A stretch of DNA of 64,000 nt, from NCBI GenBank assembly GCA_963793025.1, contig CAWBYL010000005.1, positions 1 through 64,000 of the forward strand, in the 5' to 3' direction. Positions within the stretch are counted from its first letter, which is position 1. Each line of letters starts with the position of its first letter. A model generated the notes under the pieces. The model was not told the DNA's origin. It saw only the letters and a program-made list of their open reading frames with translations, and did not search any database. The position numbers and the translations under genes were made by a program. The DNA comes from CAWBYL01 sp963793025 (GTDB lineage Bacteria > Actinomycetota > Acidimicrobiia > Acidimicrobiales > Acidimicrobilacustridaceae). Positions 44,709 through 54,428 of this stretch are shown here, one piece after another.

Positions 44709-44762
44709 TTGAGGGTGTCCACCCCCATGACACCCTCGGGCCCAGCTGTCATCGTTCCCTTC

Positions 44763-45512
44763 ATGCAGACGAACATTCATGAGATCGCCGACGGGGTGTA
44801 CCGCCTCTCGACAGTCGTGCCGGAGGTCGCCCCGGGCGGCTTCACCTTCAACCAGTACCTGATGACCGGCGACGAGCCGCTCCTGTTCCACACCGGTGCC
44901 CGGGCCCTGTTCCCTCTGGTGTCCGACGCGGTGGCCAAGGTGATCGACGTCGACCAGCTCCGGTGGATCAGCTTCGGGCACGTCGAGTCGGACGAGAGCG
45001 GCTCGATGAACCAATGGCTGGAGGCCGCTCCCCGGAGCGAGGTGCTCTTCAACCCGCTCGGGTGCATGGTCTCGCTGAACGACCTGGCCGACCGGCCGCC
45101 CGCGGTGGCTCAGCCGGGCGAGGCCCAGGACCTCGGGGCCCACGTGGTGGTCACCATCCCGACGCCGCACGTTCCCCACGGCTGGGAGGCGCAGGTCCTC
45201 TTCGACCAGACCTCGCGCACGCTGTTCTGCGGCGATCTGTTCACCCAGATCGGAGAGTCCCCGTCCATCGTCCACGACGCCGACCTCATCCAGCCCGCCC
45301 TCGACGCCGAGGACGTCTTCGGCGCCACTGCCCTGACCGCCGACACGGCGCCGACCATCCGTCAGCTGGCGGAGCTGGAGCCCCGCACCCTGGCCCTGAT
45401 GCATGGTCCCGCCTACGCCGGAGACTGCGCCCAGGCCCTTCGCGACCTCGCCGATGCCTACGAGGCTCGGATGACGGCCTCGGTGGCCGTGGCCGCATCG
45501 GGGGTGAACTGA
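44763..45512 (+). CDS. Oxygen-binding di-iron (flavodiiron-like) metallo-beta-lactamase domain protein
   Basis: 249 residues from ATG 44763; the leader also carries an earlier ATG at 44727. Motif FGHVESDESGS is the His-x-Glu-x-Asp di-iron signature that replaces the usual His-x-His-x-Asp-His, and further ligands are in IPTPHVPHGW (His), FCGDLFTQIG (Asp) and LMHGPAY (His). This is the ODP branch related to the core of flavodiiron proteins, which reduce O2 or NO when a flavodoxin domain is present. No flavodoxin domain or partner is encoded here, so the protein may sense or bind oxygen. Its stop overlaps the next start (TGATG). Confidence 0.75.
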   Translation: MQTNIHEIADGVYRLSTVVPEVAPGGFTFNQYLMTGDEPLLFHTGARALFPLVSDAVAKVIDVDQLRWISFGHVESDESGSMNQWLEAAPRSEVLFNPLGCMVSLNDLADRPPAVAQPGEAQDLGAHVVVTIPTPHVPHGWEAQVLFDQTSRTLFCGDLFTQIGESPSIVHDADLIQPALDAEDVFGATALTADTAPTIRQLAELEPRTLALMHGPAYAGDCAQALRDLADAYEARMTASVAVAASGVN

Positions 45513-46033
45513 TGCGACAGGAGCTCACCACCGACACCGTCGAGCGCTACATCGAGGCCTCGCCCGAGGTGCTCTACGACTTCATCTCCGACGTGACCCG
45601 AACCCCGGAGCGCACCCCCGACATCGTGAAGTGCGAGTGGATCGACGACGCCACCGGTCCTGCGGTGGGGGCCCGGTTCAAGTCGACCAACAAGCAGGGA
45701 CGGGGCCCGAACTGGAGCAACAAGCCCATCGTCACCGTGGCCGATCCGGGCCGGGAGTTCTCCTTCACCCGTTCGGAGCCCTTCGGTGGCACCATCCTGT
45801 GGCGGCACCGGTTCGTCTCCGAGGGCACCGGGACCCGGATGATCGAGTCCTACGAGGTCATCAAGCCGGTGGCCATCGTGGGCTGGTTCATCATCGACAC
45901 GCTCTACGGGCTGAAGGACCGCCAGGCCGGGCTCCGAGCCAGCATGATCGCCTCCATGGATCGCCTGGCCGAGCTGGTCGAGGCCGACGCCCCCGCCGGC
46001 GACTCCACCTCGAGCTCGTCGCCGTCGGCGTAG
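45512..46033 (+). CDS. SRPBCC-family protein (polyketide-cyclase-like)
   Basis: 173 residues, translationally coupled to the di-iron protein. It shows ERYIEASPEVLYDFISDV, then RTPERTPDIVKCEWIDDATG, VGARFKSTNKQGRG, PFGGTILWRHRFVSEG and a C-terminal long helix (GLRASMIASMDRLAELV), the START/Bet v1 lipid- or ligand-binding fold. Such proteins bind hydrophobic small molecules. The adjoining LAL regulator and di-iron protein suggest a joint function, for instance sensing or handling a hydrophobic metabolite under oxygen stress; this is inference. Confidence 0.75.
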   Translation: MRQELTTDTVERYIEASPEVLYDFISDVTRTPERTPDIVKCEWIDDATGPAVGARFKSTNKQGRGPNWSNKPIVTVADPGREFSFTRSEPFGGTILWRHRFVSEGTGTRMIESYEVIKPVAIVGWFIIDTLYGLKDRQAGLRASMIASMDRLAELVEADAPAGDSTSSSSPSA

Positions 46034-46054
46034 CCGCCGTCCGTCAGCGGGTCG

Positions 46055-46702
46055 TCACCTGGCTCCGCCACCTCCGGGGTGGCGCGGTGGGTTGTCGCTT
46101 CCGACAGGTGGGGGGCGGTCGGAGAGGGCGGCGTCGAGCAGTGCTCGCGCTGACCAGCGCATGAGCTCCCGCGCGTCGGGTCGGGACAGCCCGGCGATGT
46201 CGACCAGCCATACGAGGGCCTCGATGCCGGTGGTGGCTCGGACCGCCGCCACGAGCGCGTACAACTCCGAGTCGGTGAGGGGCACTCGCCCTTCCAGGGC
46301 CTCGTTGAACCAGCCGATCGCTCGGCCCTGACGCAGCGGCAGGTCGGTCTGGGTGTCATGGTCGAGCGACAGCCGCAGCATCGTGCGTTGCTGCGCCTCG
46401 GTGTCCACGATCATCGCCGTGAACGCCTCCACGGCCGCATCGAGTCGCCCCCGCGCGTCGTCGGGAGCGTCGTCCGGCAACATGCTGGCCCGGTCGACCT
46501 CGGGATGCGCAGCCAGCAACAAGGCTCGCTGTGTCGGGAAGTAGCGGTACGCGGTCGCCCTGGACACCGAGGCAGCCGCCGCGGCGTCCTCGACCGTCAC
46601 CGTCGCGCCGGAGGCGACGAGCTGACGAGCCGCCGCCACGAGCGCTTCACGGGTCCGGCGCTTCTGCTGTGACCGGCCGCCGTGCTCGTAGGAGGTTGAC
46701 AC
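46055..46702 (-). CDS. TetR-family transcriptional regulator
   Basis: 215 residues starting at a GTG at 46702. The HTH is VTVEDAAAAASVSRATAYRY followed by FPTQRALLLAAH, and the rest is the helical TetR ligand domain (RAIGWFNEAL, then EALVWLVDIAGLSR). It is divergent from a cupin gene, 68 bases away, and the intergenic palindrome at 46728-46747 should be its operator. TetR repressors usually control the divergent gene and themselves. Confidence 0.8.
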   Translation of the reverse strand: MSTSYEHGGRSQQKRRTREALVAAARQLVASGATVTVEDAAAAASVSRATAYRYFPTQRALLLAAHPEVDRASMLPDDAPDDARGRLDAAVEAFTAMIVDTEAQQRTMLRLSLDHDTQTDLPLRQGRAIGWFNEALEGRVPLTDSELYALVAAVRATTGIEALVWLVDIAGLSRPDARELMRWSARALLDAALSDRPPPVGSDNPPRHPGGGGAR

Positions 46703-46727
46703 GGCGTAGATGATAAGCGAATCTCGT

Positions 46728-46747
46728 CATGGGACATTTGTCTCATG
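46728..46747. promoter_or_regulatory. Palindromic TetR operator candidate
   Basis: CATGGGACA, two spacer bases, then TGTCTCATG: two 9-base half-sites with one mismatch, in the 68-base region between divergent TetR and cupin starts. Twenty base pairs with dyad symmetry fits a TetR dimer. Confidence 0.6.
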
Positions 46748-46770
46748 AATGGATCGGAAGGAACACGACC

Positions 46771-47271
46771 ATGGGTGCCACTCCAGGAGTGATCGTTCGG
46801 GACCGAGACGAGGGCGAGCGGCGGTGGTTCTACGGCGGCGGCGAGCACACGTGGAAGGCGACGGCGGAGGAGACCGACGGCGCCTTCCTGCTCTTCGAGG
46901 ATCGGATGGCACAGGGCAAGGCGACGCCACTGCACACCCACCCCGACTCTGACGAGTCGATGTTCGTGCTCGAGGGGGAGATCCTCATGCACATCGACGG
47001 TGCCGAGCATCGAGTCGGGCCCGGCGGATTCGCCGTCGCCGGTCGCGGAGTCCCCCACGCCTTCATGGTCACCTCGCCCGAGGCGCGACTGCTGTGCCTG
47101 CACACGCCGGGCTGCTGCCAGGCGTTCTACTGGGATGCCAGCGAGCCCCTCGCCCGCGGTGGAACCGAGACGACGGTGGACATGAACCGCGTGCAAGCGT
47201 CGGCCCAGAAGAACGGTGGCATCGAGATCCTCGGACCTCCGCCCTTCGAGGTGCATCAGCACCTCGCCTGA
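46771..47271 (+). CDS. Cupin-domain protein (quercetinase/ring-dioxygenase-like)
   Basis: 166 residues from ATG 46771, with AAGGAAC upstream. Cupin motif 1 is PLHTHPDSDESMFVLEGE and motif 2 GRGVPHAFMV, giving His-x-His, Glu and His metal ligands. The C-terminal half keeps the second beta hairpin and two Cys pairs (HTPGCCQAFYW). Single-domain cupins of this type act as dioxygenases, isomerases or sensors. The divergent TetR gene suggests induction by a small aromatic or lipid molecule. Confidence 0.75.
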   Translation: MGATPGVIVRDRDEGERRWFYGGGEHTWKATAEETDGAFLLFEDRMAQGKATPLHTHPDSDESMFVLEGEILMHIDGAEHRVGPGGFAVAGRGVPHAFMVTSPEARLLCLHTPGCCQAFYWDASEPLARGGTETTVDMNRVQASAQKNGGIEILGPPPFEVHQHLA

Positions 47272-47518
47272 GTCCCGAGCCGTCAGCCATGCCGTGGAAG
47301 TCCGCCCAGCGATGGCGTCATGGTGGGGGTGGCACCACCACCCTGACCCGCAGGCTTGCCTCCTTGTACCCGTTGGTCCGATGGGGTCCACTGACGGGCA
47401 TGAGGATGCGGCTCGATGGCTGAGGGTGTGATCGGGCGAGGGGGCACGGCGGCGGTGCAGCAGATCGATGGTGCGCGTATCACGGGGGCCACGGCTCCGC
47501 CGTGAGGTCGGCCCGGTC

Positions 47519-49970
47519 ATGACCTTTGCCCGGTACTGGGCTCGGACCACGTTCCGGCAGAACTGGCGCCAACTGGCGAGCATCGCCCTGCTACTCGGAC
47601 TGACCGGCGGGCTCGCGCTCTTCTCGCTCGCCGGGGCGCGCCGAACCCAGTCCGCATACCCGAGGGTGCTCCATGCAGCCAACCCCTCGACCATGGCCGT
47701 GGACGTCGGCGGCCTCGACGCGTCGGGTTACGAGGCTCTCGACGCCATCGCCAGCCTCCCGGAGGTTTCCGGCGCACGGGCCTATGCCGCCTTCTACGTT
47801 GCTCCGTGGGTCGACGGCGAGCCGGACCTCACCCAGAACTTCGAGGCGTTGGGAAGCCTCGACGGTCGCTACTTCGACCAGGATCGCTTCACCCCGATCA
47901 TGGGTCGGCTTCCCGATTCGGGCCGCGCTGACGAGGTTGCCGTCAACGAGGAGAGCGCCCGGCGCTACGGCTACCACGTGGGCCAACAGATCGATCTCGG
48001 CACGTTCAGTGCGGCCGACGTGGAGGGCACGGCGACGGAGGGTCCGAGCGAGGCGCTGGCACCGCGACTGCTCATCCACTCGACGATCGTCGGCGTCGGC
48101 GCCTTCATCGAGGAGGTGATGCAGGACGACACCGACCGCTCACCGCTCGTTCTGTTCACCCCGGCCTACGTCCACGAGGCCAAGGGTCTCGAGCTCTACG
48201 CCTGGCAGGGCCTGGTGCTCCGACACGGTGACGCCGATGTCGCTGCGGTCAAAGCGGCCATCACCGAGAAGTCCGGCGGCGGTCCCCAGATCTTCCGGGT
48301 CACGTCGACCGACACGTTTCACGCCCAGCAGGCGATCCGTCCTGTATCGCTCGCGCTCGCCACCTTCGGGATCATCGTCGGGGTCGGGTGCCTCGTTCTC
48401 GTCGGTCAGGCCCTCAGCCGACACGTCCGGCGCGGTCGCGAGTCGCACGACGTCCTTCGCTCGCTCGGTGCCGGACCCCGCCAGGTCGCGCTGGCGGCGG
48501 CGATGGGCCCGGCGATCGCAGTCGTGTCCGGCGCTGTACTGGGTGCCGCGGGTGCCTGGCTGGCATCGCCGGCGATGCCGATCGGCCCGGTGCGACGTGT
48601 CGAGGCCGCCCCCGGTTTCAACATCGACGGGACCGTCCTCGGTCTCGGCGCGCTCGTGCTGGTCGGGGCCCTGTCAGCGGTGATCGGTGTCGTCGTGTGG
48701 CGGGAAGCGCCACAGCGTGTTCGCCGAGCGCGCCGACCGGCGTGGGCGACACGCTCGCACCCGAACGCTCGGCTCGTTGACGCTGCCACCGCCGGTTGCG
48801 ATGGGGATTCGATTCTCGTTCGGGTCCGGTGAGGGTCCCAACGCCGTGCCGGTGATGGCCAGCGCGGCGGTCGCCGTCGTCGCACTCGTCGCCGCTGTCA
48901 CCTTCGGCGCCAGCTTGCAACACCTCGTCTCCAACCCCCAGCTCTACGGGTGGAACTGGGATGTGGCCGTCGTTGCCGGCGCAGGGTATGGCAACACCAA
49001 GCCGGCGGAGACGGCGTCCGTGTTCGCGTCGGACGACGACATCGAAGCGTGGGGCGGGGCGTTCTACGGAGCCGAGGACGTCGACGGGCTCAACCTCCCG
49101 CTCCTCGGCATGAGCCCTTCGAGCTCAGTCACTCCGACGATTCGCGACGGCCGGATGATCGAGCGTGCCGGCGAGATCGTGCTCGGCACCCAGACGCTCG
49201 CACAGCTCCACGTGGCCATCGGAGACACCGTCCGCTCGTCGTCAGGTCCGCTGCGAGTGGTCGGATCGGCAACGTTCCCGACGATCGGTCTGGTGCACGG
49301 CGATCACACGTCGCTCGGCATCGGCGGGATCGTGATGCCAGACGAAGTGCCCGGGTACGACCGGAACCTGGCCGGAACCGATCCGTCGAGCTCAGGAGGG
49401 ACGCCGGCCGATGAGTACGGTCCCAACGTGCTCTTCGTTCGGTTCCGGGAGGGAGTCGACAGGGGAGCGGCCATCGAGCGACTGCGCAACGAGAGCGATC
49501 AGATCGGCGACTACAACGGCGTCGAGGTCACCGAGGTCCAGCGATCGGCGGAGATCGTCAATGCTGACAGCATCAGCGGCTCGTCGGCACTGCTCGGCGC
49601 CGCGATAGCGGTGTCGGCTCTGGCGTCGTTGGCCCTGGCGCTCAACGCAGCTGTGCGGCGCCGGCGGCGCGAGCTCTCGCTGCTCAAAGCGCTCGGGTTC
49701 ACCCGCCGCCAGGTCTCGGCCACCGTGGCCTGGCAGGCCACCTCGACGATCGCCGTCGGCCTCATCATCGGTGTGCCGATCGGAGTCGTGCTCGGCCGGC
49801 TCACCTGGAAGCTCTTCGCCGGACAGCTCGACGTCGTGGCCGAAGCGACAGTGCCGGTGGTTGCCATAGCCCTCACGGTCGTCGCCGCCCTCGCTGCCGC
49901 GAACACCCTCGCTGCGCTCCCGGCCCGCTATGCCCGTGCCGTGCCCAGTGCCTTCGTGCTCGACGAGTAG
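47519..49970 (+). CDS. FtsX-like ABC transporter permease, one extra base, no ATPase nearby
   Basis: From ATG 47519 (FARYWARTTFRQNWRQLASI) the protein has one N-terminal membrane helix, a large extracytoplasmic MacB-like domain, then a block of three helices near residues 280-410 (FGIIVGVGCLVLVGQAL, IAVVSGAVLGAAGAWLA). The frame breaks between about 48735 and 48760. The second half repeats the layout, with LLGAAIAVSALASLALALNA, LLKALGFTRRQVSATVAW and GVPIGVVLGRLTWKLFAG, the FtsX-type signature, ending at 49970. The two FtsX domains in one chain resemble actinobacterial lipoprotein-release or antimicrobial-peptide-type exporters. No ABC ATPase is encoded in the window. One extra base explains the break. 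Confidence 0.6.
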
Positions 49971-50004
49971 GACGGACGCCGAGAAGCCAAGGGCCGGGCC
50001 GCCA

Positions 50005-50355
50005 TCACTCACCGTGGAACGCTCGCACCTCGACGGGGCGTCCGCAGGCGACCGTGGCCTTGGCGGCCCATGCGAGGGCGGCGTCGAGGTCGGCGGCCTT
50101 GATGATCCAGAAGCCGCCCATCTGCTCCTTGGTCTCGGCGTAGGGCCCGTCGGTCATCGACACGTCGCCATCGTCGGCGCGCACAACAGTGGCGGACGCG
50201 GTCGAGTGGAGGCCTCCGGCGAACACCCAGGCGCCGGCGGCCGTGAGCTCTTCGTTGAAGAGGCCGGTCGGGATCATCTGGCGCTGGACTTCGGGGTCGG
50301 ACAGGTCAGGGTCGTAGTCGGCGTCGTGCCAGACGGCCATCAGGTACTCGGGCAT
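50005..50355 (-). CDS. YCII-family protein
   Basis: 116 residues from ATG 50355 (MPEYLMAVWHDADYD). It has the DGPYAETKEQMGGFWIIKAA motif and a central His-Ser (LHSTASA) pair typical of the YCII/DGPF family often encoded beside ECF sigma factors. No sigma-factor gene is adjacent here. Function is unknown; it has a ferredoxin-like fold with a putative His-Asp catalytic pair. Confidence 0.75.
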   Translation of the reverse strand: MPEYLMAVWHDADYDPDLSDPEVQRQMIPTGLFNEELTAAGAWVFAGGLHSTASATVVRADDGDVSMTDGPYAETKEQMGGFWIIKAADLDAALAWAAKATVACGRPVEVRAFHGE

Positions 50356-50460
50356 GGTGTGCTCCCATTCGTCGGTGTGGGGTCGGGGTGGTTGGCCTGC
50401 TTCTGCTTCCTCAACGAACGCTCCTGCTCGAATCGACATCGAAGGACAGAGAACTTCTGA

Positions 50461-51099
50461 TCATCGTCGGCCGAGCCGGTCAGCGAGCGTTGTTCGCACG
50501 TCTGGCCACTCGTCGCGGATGATCGAGTAGTAGGCGCTGTCGCGAACGGTGCCGTCAGTGGCCGGCAGGTGGGCGCGTCGGACTCCTTCGAAGCGGGCGC
50601 CGATCCGCTCGATCGCTCGTCGAGAGCGTGCGTTGCGTCGGTCGGTCTTGAACGTCACCCGTTCGACCGCCCAGACGTCGAAGGCGTGACCGAGCATCAG
50701 CAGCTTGGCCTCCGTGTTCGTCCCTGTCCGCTGGGCCGATGCCGCCAGCCACGTGCTTCCGATCTCTGCGACGTTCGGGCGGCCGGCACCACCGGTGCCG
50801 GGCCGACCGGGGGGCCACGACTGCGATGGGGTGCTCCAGTAGCCGAGATCGAGGAATCGGGTGGAGCCGACCACACGTCCAGAGGACAGCCGCACCGTGA
50901 ACGGGAGCGCCCACCCTGTCTGTTCGTCTTCGAGGGCGGACTCGACGTACCGGCACATGTCGTCGAGCGTGCTCGGCACGAGCGTGTACCCGTAGCTCCG
51001 CTGGTCCTCGGTGACAGCTGCGACGAGGTCCGCTGCGTCTGAGAGTTCGATGGGCTCGAGTCGGGCGAACCGGCCTACGAGGGTGACTCGCTCGGGCAC
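50461..51099 (-). CDS. GNAT-family N-acetyltransferase (RimJ/RimL-like)
   Basis: 212 residues from a GTG at 51099. It opens RFARLEPIELSDAADLV and contains GSTRFLDLGYW, IGSTWLAASAQRTGTNTEAK, LMLGHAFDVWAVERVTFKT and ARSRRAIERIGARFEGVRR, the acetyl-CoA binding and adenine-facing motifs of the acetyltransferase-3 group. An acetyl acceptor cannot be told; ribosomal protein N-termini or antibiotics are typical for relatives. Confidence 0.75.
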   Translation of the reverse strand: MPERVTLVGRFARLEPIELSDAADLVAAVTEDQRSYGYTLVPSTLDDMCRYVESALEDEQTGWALPFTVRLSSGRVVGSTRFLDLGYWSTPSQSWPPGRPGTGGAGRPNVAEIGSTWLAASAQRTGTNTEAKLLMLGHAFDVWAVERVTFKTDRRNARSRRAIERIGARFEGVRRAHLPATDGTVRDSAYYSIIRDEWPDVRTTLADRLGRR

Positions 51100-51147
51100 G
51101 GGCGCAGTGTGGCCGACTGGTGGTTCGCACGCGAGCCACTTTCGGGG

Positions 51148-51792
51148 CTAGGCGTGGTGGGTCCTGTTCCAGAACTGGTGGGTGACACCACTCGCCGACG
51201 TGACCGCCTCGACGGTGAAGCGGTCCTCGATACCGCTTGATCCTTCCCAGAGAGAGACACCCCGCCCGAGGGTGACGGGCACGACCGCGAGGTGCATGAA
51301 GTCGATCAGGTCCTCCTCGAGGAACTGGCGCACCGTCGACGGGCCTCCGCCGATGCGAATGTCGCCGCCGTCGGCGGCCTCCCTGGCCAGTTGAAGGACC
51401 TCGCTCGCCGAGCCGTCGACGAAGCGGAAGCTCGTTCCGTTGGGAAAGTCGATCGTCGGGTGGGGGTGGTGCGTCATGACGAACACCGGTGTTCGAAAGG
51501 GTGGCTCGTCACCCCACCAGCCTCGCCAGCCGTCGTCGGGCCACTCGCCGGACTGGGGGCCGAACTTGCGACGTCCCATGATCTCGGCGCCGATGCCCTG
51601 GCCCCACATGGTGGTCAGGGCCCGGTCGAGGGTGATGGAGTCGTCCACGGCGTCGACCCCATGGATGAACCGGCCGTCGAACCAGTCGAAGAGCTGCCCG
51701 GCTCCGCCGATCGGGGCGTCGAACGTCACGTGCTCGCCGGCGGCGTAGCCGTCGAGGGAGATGGTCATGTGGTGGACTCGGGCTCGGGACAC
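51148..51792 (-). CDS. Dihydrofolate reductase-like (RibD C-terminal type) protein
   Basis: 214 residues. MTISLDGYAAGE at the start, MGRRKFGPQSGEW, PVFVMTHHPHPTI and DIRIGGGPSTVRQFLEEDLI mark the RibD C-terminal/YyaP-YwjB group, a DHFR-like NADPH-binding fold. True RibD is not implied because no deaminase domain is fused. Role unknown. Same strand as the GNAT gene, 48 bases downstream of it in that gene's reading direction reversed; possibly co-transcribed. Confidence 0.7.
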   Translation of the reverse strand: MSRARVHHMTISLDGYAAGEHVTFDAPIGGAGQLFDWFDGRFIHGVDAVDDSITLDRALTTMWGQGIGAEIMGRRKFGPQSGEWPDDGWRGWWGDEPPFRTPVFVMTHHPHPTIDFPNGTSFRFVDGSASEVLQLAREAADGGDIRIGGGPSTVRQFLEEDLIDFMHLAVVPVTLGRGVSLWEGSSGIEDRFTVEAVTSASGVTHQFWNRTHHA

Positions 51793-51915
51793 GGCGACTC
51801 CATGAGGAGGTGGCGGACTGCTTCCGACGAGGTCGACGGGCGGGGGCGGCGGAACTCATCGCTCGGCCCTGGAGATCTTGCCCCACACCTCGTCCACATC
51901 TGTCGAGCGCGTGGG

Positions 51916-54141
51916 CTAGTCGCTCGCCGTCCTACCGGCCGTGGCCATCTCGGGCTCTCCCTCGACGTTGAGGTGAGGGAGCCATCGGAGCCACGAGGGC
52001 AACCACCAGTTGCGATCGCCGAGCAGCTCCATGGTGGCGGGCACCAGCACGAGGCGCACGATCGTCGCATCGATGAACACGGCGACGGCGAGACCGAAGC
52101 CGATCATCTTCAGCACGCGGAGGTCGCCGAGGACGAAGCTGCCGAAGATGCAGATCATGATGGCGGCCGCCGCGGTGATGAGCCGAGCGGTGTAAGCGAG
52201 GCCGTGGGCGACGGCGGTGGAGTTGTCACCGGTCGCGTCGTACTCCTCCTTGATGCGGCTGAGGAGGAACACCTCATAGTCCATGGACAGCCCGAAGACG
52301 ATGGCGAACAACATCATCGGGATCCAGGCCTCGATCGGGCCGGCCTTGCCCACGCCGAAGATGTCCTTGGCCCATCCGTACTGGAAGACGGCGATCATCA
52401 CGCCGTAGGCGGCGCCGATCGACAACAGGTTCATGATCACCGCCTTGAGCGGAACGAGCAGCGATCGGAACACGACCATCAGCAACAAGAAGCTGAGGGT
52501 GAGGACGGCGACGAAGAACCAGGGGAGCCGGGCGCCGAGCTGGTCGGAGAGGTCGATGCCGATGGATGTCTCGCCCCCCACGTAGGCCTGGACGCCGGAC
52601 CCTGCCGTCGCGGCGGGCACCACGTCGTCGCGTAGGTGGTGCACCAGTTCGGTGGTGCTGGCGTCCTGTGGTGACCCGGTCGGTTGGACGTTGATCAGCG
52701 CCGCGGTGCCGTTGGTGTTGATGACGACCGGGCTCACCTGCTGCACCCCGGGTGCGGCGGCCATGTCGGCGGCGAGCTGGTCGATCGCGGCGCGTTGCTC
52801 CGGGCTGTCGAACTCGGCCACGACGAGCAGGGGCCCGCTGCTACCCGGACCGAAGCCGGTGGCCAGCAGGTCATAGGCGCGGCGAGTGGTCTGGCTCGTC
52901 GGGTCGTTGCCGGCATCGGCCACGCCCAGGCGCAACGAGATCACGGGAACGGAGAGGACGAGGAGGATGACGAGCCCGGTGATGGCCGCGGTCCAGGGCC
53001 GGCGCTGCAGGGTCTCGGACCAACGAACCCACATGCTGTCGCGAGCGGCGGTCCGATTCCTGGCGTGGGGCAGGGCGAACTTGTCGATGGTCTGGCCGAC
53101 GAACCCGAGGACGGCCGGGAGGAGCGTGACGGACGCCAGCATCACGATGAGCACGGCCACGGCGGCGCCGGTCGCCATCCCCCTGATGAAGCTGAGGCCG
53201 ACCACGAACAGACCGAGAAGCGAGATGACGACGGTGCAGCCGGCAAAGAGCACGGCTCGTCCGGAGGTGTTGATGGCGTGGACGACGGCATCGCGTGGGC
53301 TCCGGCCGTCGTGGAGCCCGTCGCGGTATCGGGTGACGATGAACAGCGCGTAGTCGATGCCGACGCCGATGCCGATCATGGCCGTGACCTGCGGCGCGAA
53401 CGAGGGCACATCGAAGACGTGGGCGAACAACTCGACGATCGCCAGTCCGATGCTGATGCCGGCGAGGGCGGTGATGATCGGCAGGCCCATGGCCAGCAGC
53501 GAGCCGAAGGCGACGAGGAGGATCACGACTGCGGCCAGGATGCCGATCGCCTCGCTGGCCGGCATGGTCTGCTCGATGAACATCGGCCCGCCGAGCTCGA
53601 ACTGCACCGTGTCGTTGCTGGCGGCCTTGACGATGGACCGCATACGGGCCGCTTCGTCGACGTCGATGTCGTTGGCCCGCTGATCGAACTGGATCTCGGC
53701 ATAGGCGATGGGTGCGGTGGTCGACACGAAGCGCTGGGCGCCCGGGTCCTCGTCGAAGGGGGTCGCCACCGCGGACACGTGAGGTTGCTGAGCCAGCTCA
53801 TCGAGAACGGGTTGCACGATCGCCAACACCGCGGGACTGGTCGGCGAGGACCCGTCCTCGACCTTCCACACCAGCTGGCCGCTGTCGCCGGGCCGGTCGA
53901 AGTCCTGTCCCAGGATCGTGAACGCCTTGGAGGCGTCGCTGCCGGGAAGGTCGAAGGTCTTCTGCAGGGAGCCGCTGGCGGCCTGGCCGGCCACGCTGAA
54001 CCCGACGACGGCGACCACCCACAGGAGCAGGACGATCCGCCGATGGTCGTAGCACCAGCCGGCGAAGCGCTCGAGGCCCCGAGGATGTTCGGAGCCCGCT
54101 TCGGTGGCTCGGTTCTCCCGCTCATCGACCTGCTGGGACAT
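51916..54141 (-). CDS. MMPL-family transporter, second copy
   Basis: 741 residues. A short N-terminal tail leads to the first helix (IVLLLWVVAVVGFSVAG), a periplasmic-type domain (LPGSDASKAFTILGQDFD), then the membrane block with GVGIDYALFIVTRYRDG, a second extracytoplasmic domain and the closing block with FGLSMDYEVFLLSRIKEEYD. Both functional Asp-Tyr pairs are present. It lacks the long C-terminal domain of mycobacterial lipid exporters. It is a different gene from that at 17139, with many changes. The substrate is unknown. The upstream 287 bases contain no gene. Confidence 0.85.
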   Translation of the reverse strand: MSQQVDERENRATEAGSEHPRGLERFAGWCYDHRRIVLLLWVVAVVGFSVAGQAASGSLQKTFDLPGSDASKAFTILGQDFDRPGDSGQLVWKVEDGSSPTSPAVLAIVQPVLDELAQQPHVSAVATPFDEDPGAQRFVSTTAPIAYAEIQFDQRANDIDVDEAARMRSIVKAASNDTVQFELGGPMFIEQTMPASEAIGILAAVVILLVAFGSLLAMGLPIITALAGISIGLAIVELFAHVFDVPSFAPQVTAMIGIGVGIDYALFIVTRYRDGLHDGRSPRDAVVHAINTSGRAVLFAGCTVVISLLGLFVVGLSFIRGMATGAAVAVLIVMLASVTLLPAVLGFVGQTIDKFALPHARNRTAARDSMWVRWSETLQRRPWTAAITGLVILLVLSVPVISLRLGVADAGNDPTSQTTRRAYDLLATGFGPGSSGPLLVVAEFDSPEQRAAIDQLAADMAAAPGVQQVSPVVINTNGTAALINVQPTGSPQDASTTELVHHLRDDVVPAATAGSGVQAYVGGETSIGIDLSDQLGARLPWFFVAVLTLSFLLLMVVFRSLLVPLKAVIMNLLSIGAAYGVMIAVFQYGWAKDIFGVGKAGPIEAWIPMMLFAIVFGLSMDYEVFLLSRIKEEYDATGDNSTAVAHGLAYTARLITAAAAIMICIFGSFVLGDLRVLKMIGFGLAVAVFIDATIVRLVLVPATMELLGDRNWWLPSWLRWLPHLNVEGEPEMATAGRTASD

Positions 54142-54428
54142 GGCGCGCTCCGATTCCGAGGATCCGAGAACTCTCCCGTGCTGATCCGGTCATCTACTGA
54201 CCGGTTTCGGGCCGGCGCTGCCGTTGGCCTCGCCGTCGCCGACGATTGTGCCCCCCGAATGGCCATTCCGTCGACGAAACCGGCGGTGCCGAACTCCGCA
54301 TTCAGGTCGTATGCCGGCGGATCATCCTCAGGGGCTCCGAAGCGGCGAGATCCCCATCGTTGCCCGCTATCGCGCGCCTGATGCCGCTGCGCTCGTCCGC
54401 TCGACACGCGCCGAACCGGGCACAACAG

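Noticed and set aside
54142..54428. A small gene between the MMPL start and the IclR stop
   Set aside because: No frame has a start, ribosome site and plausible composition; treated as intergenic.
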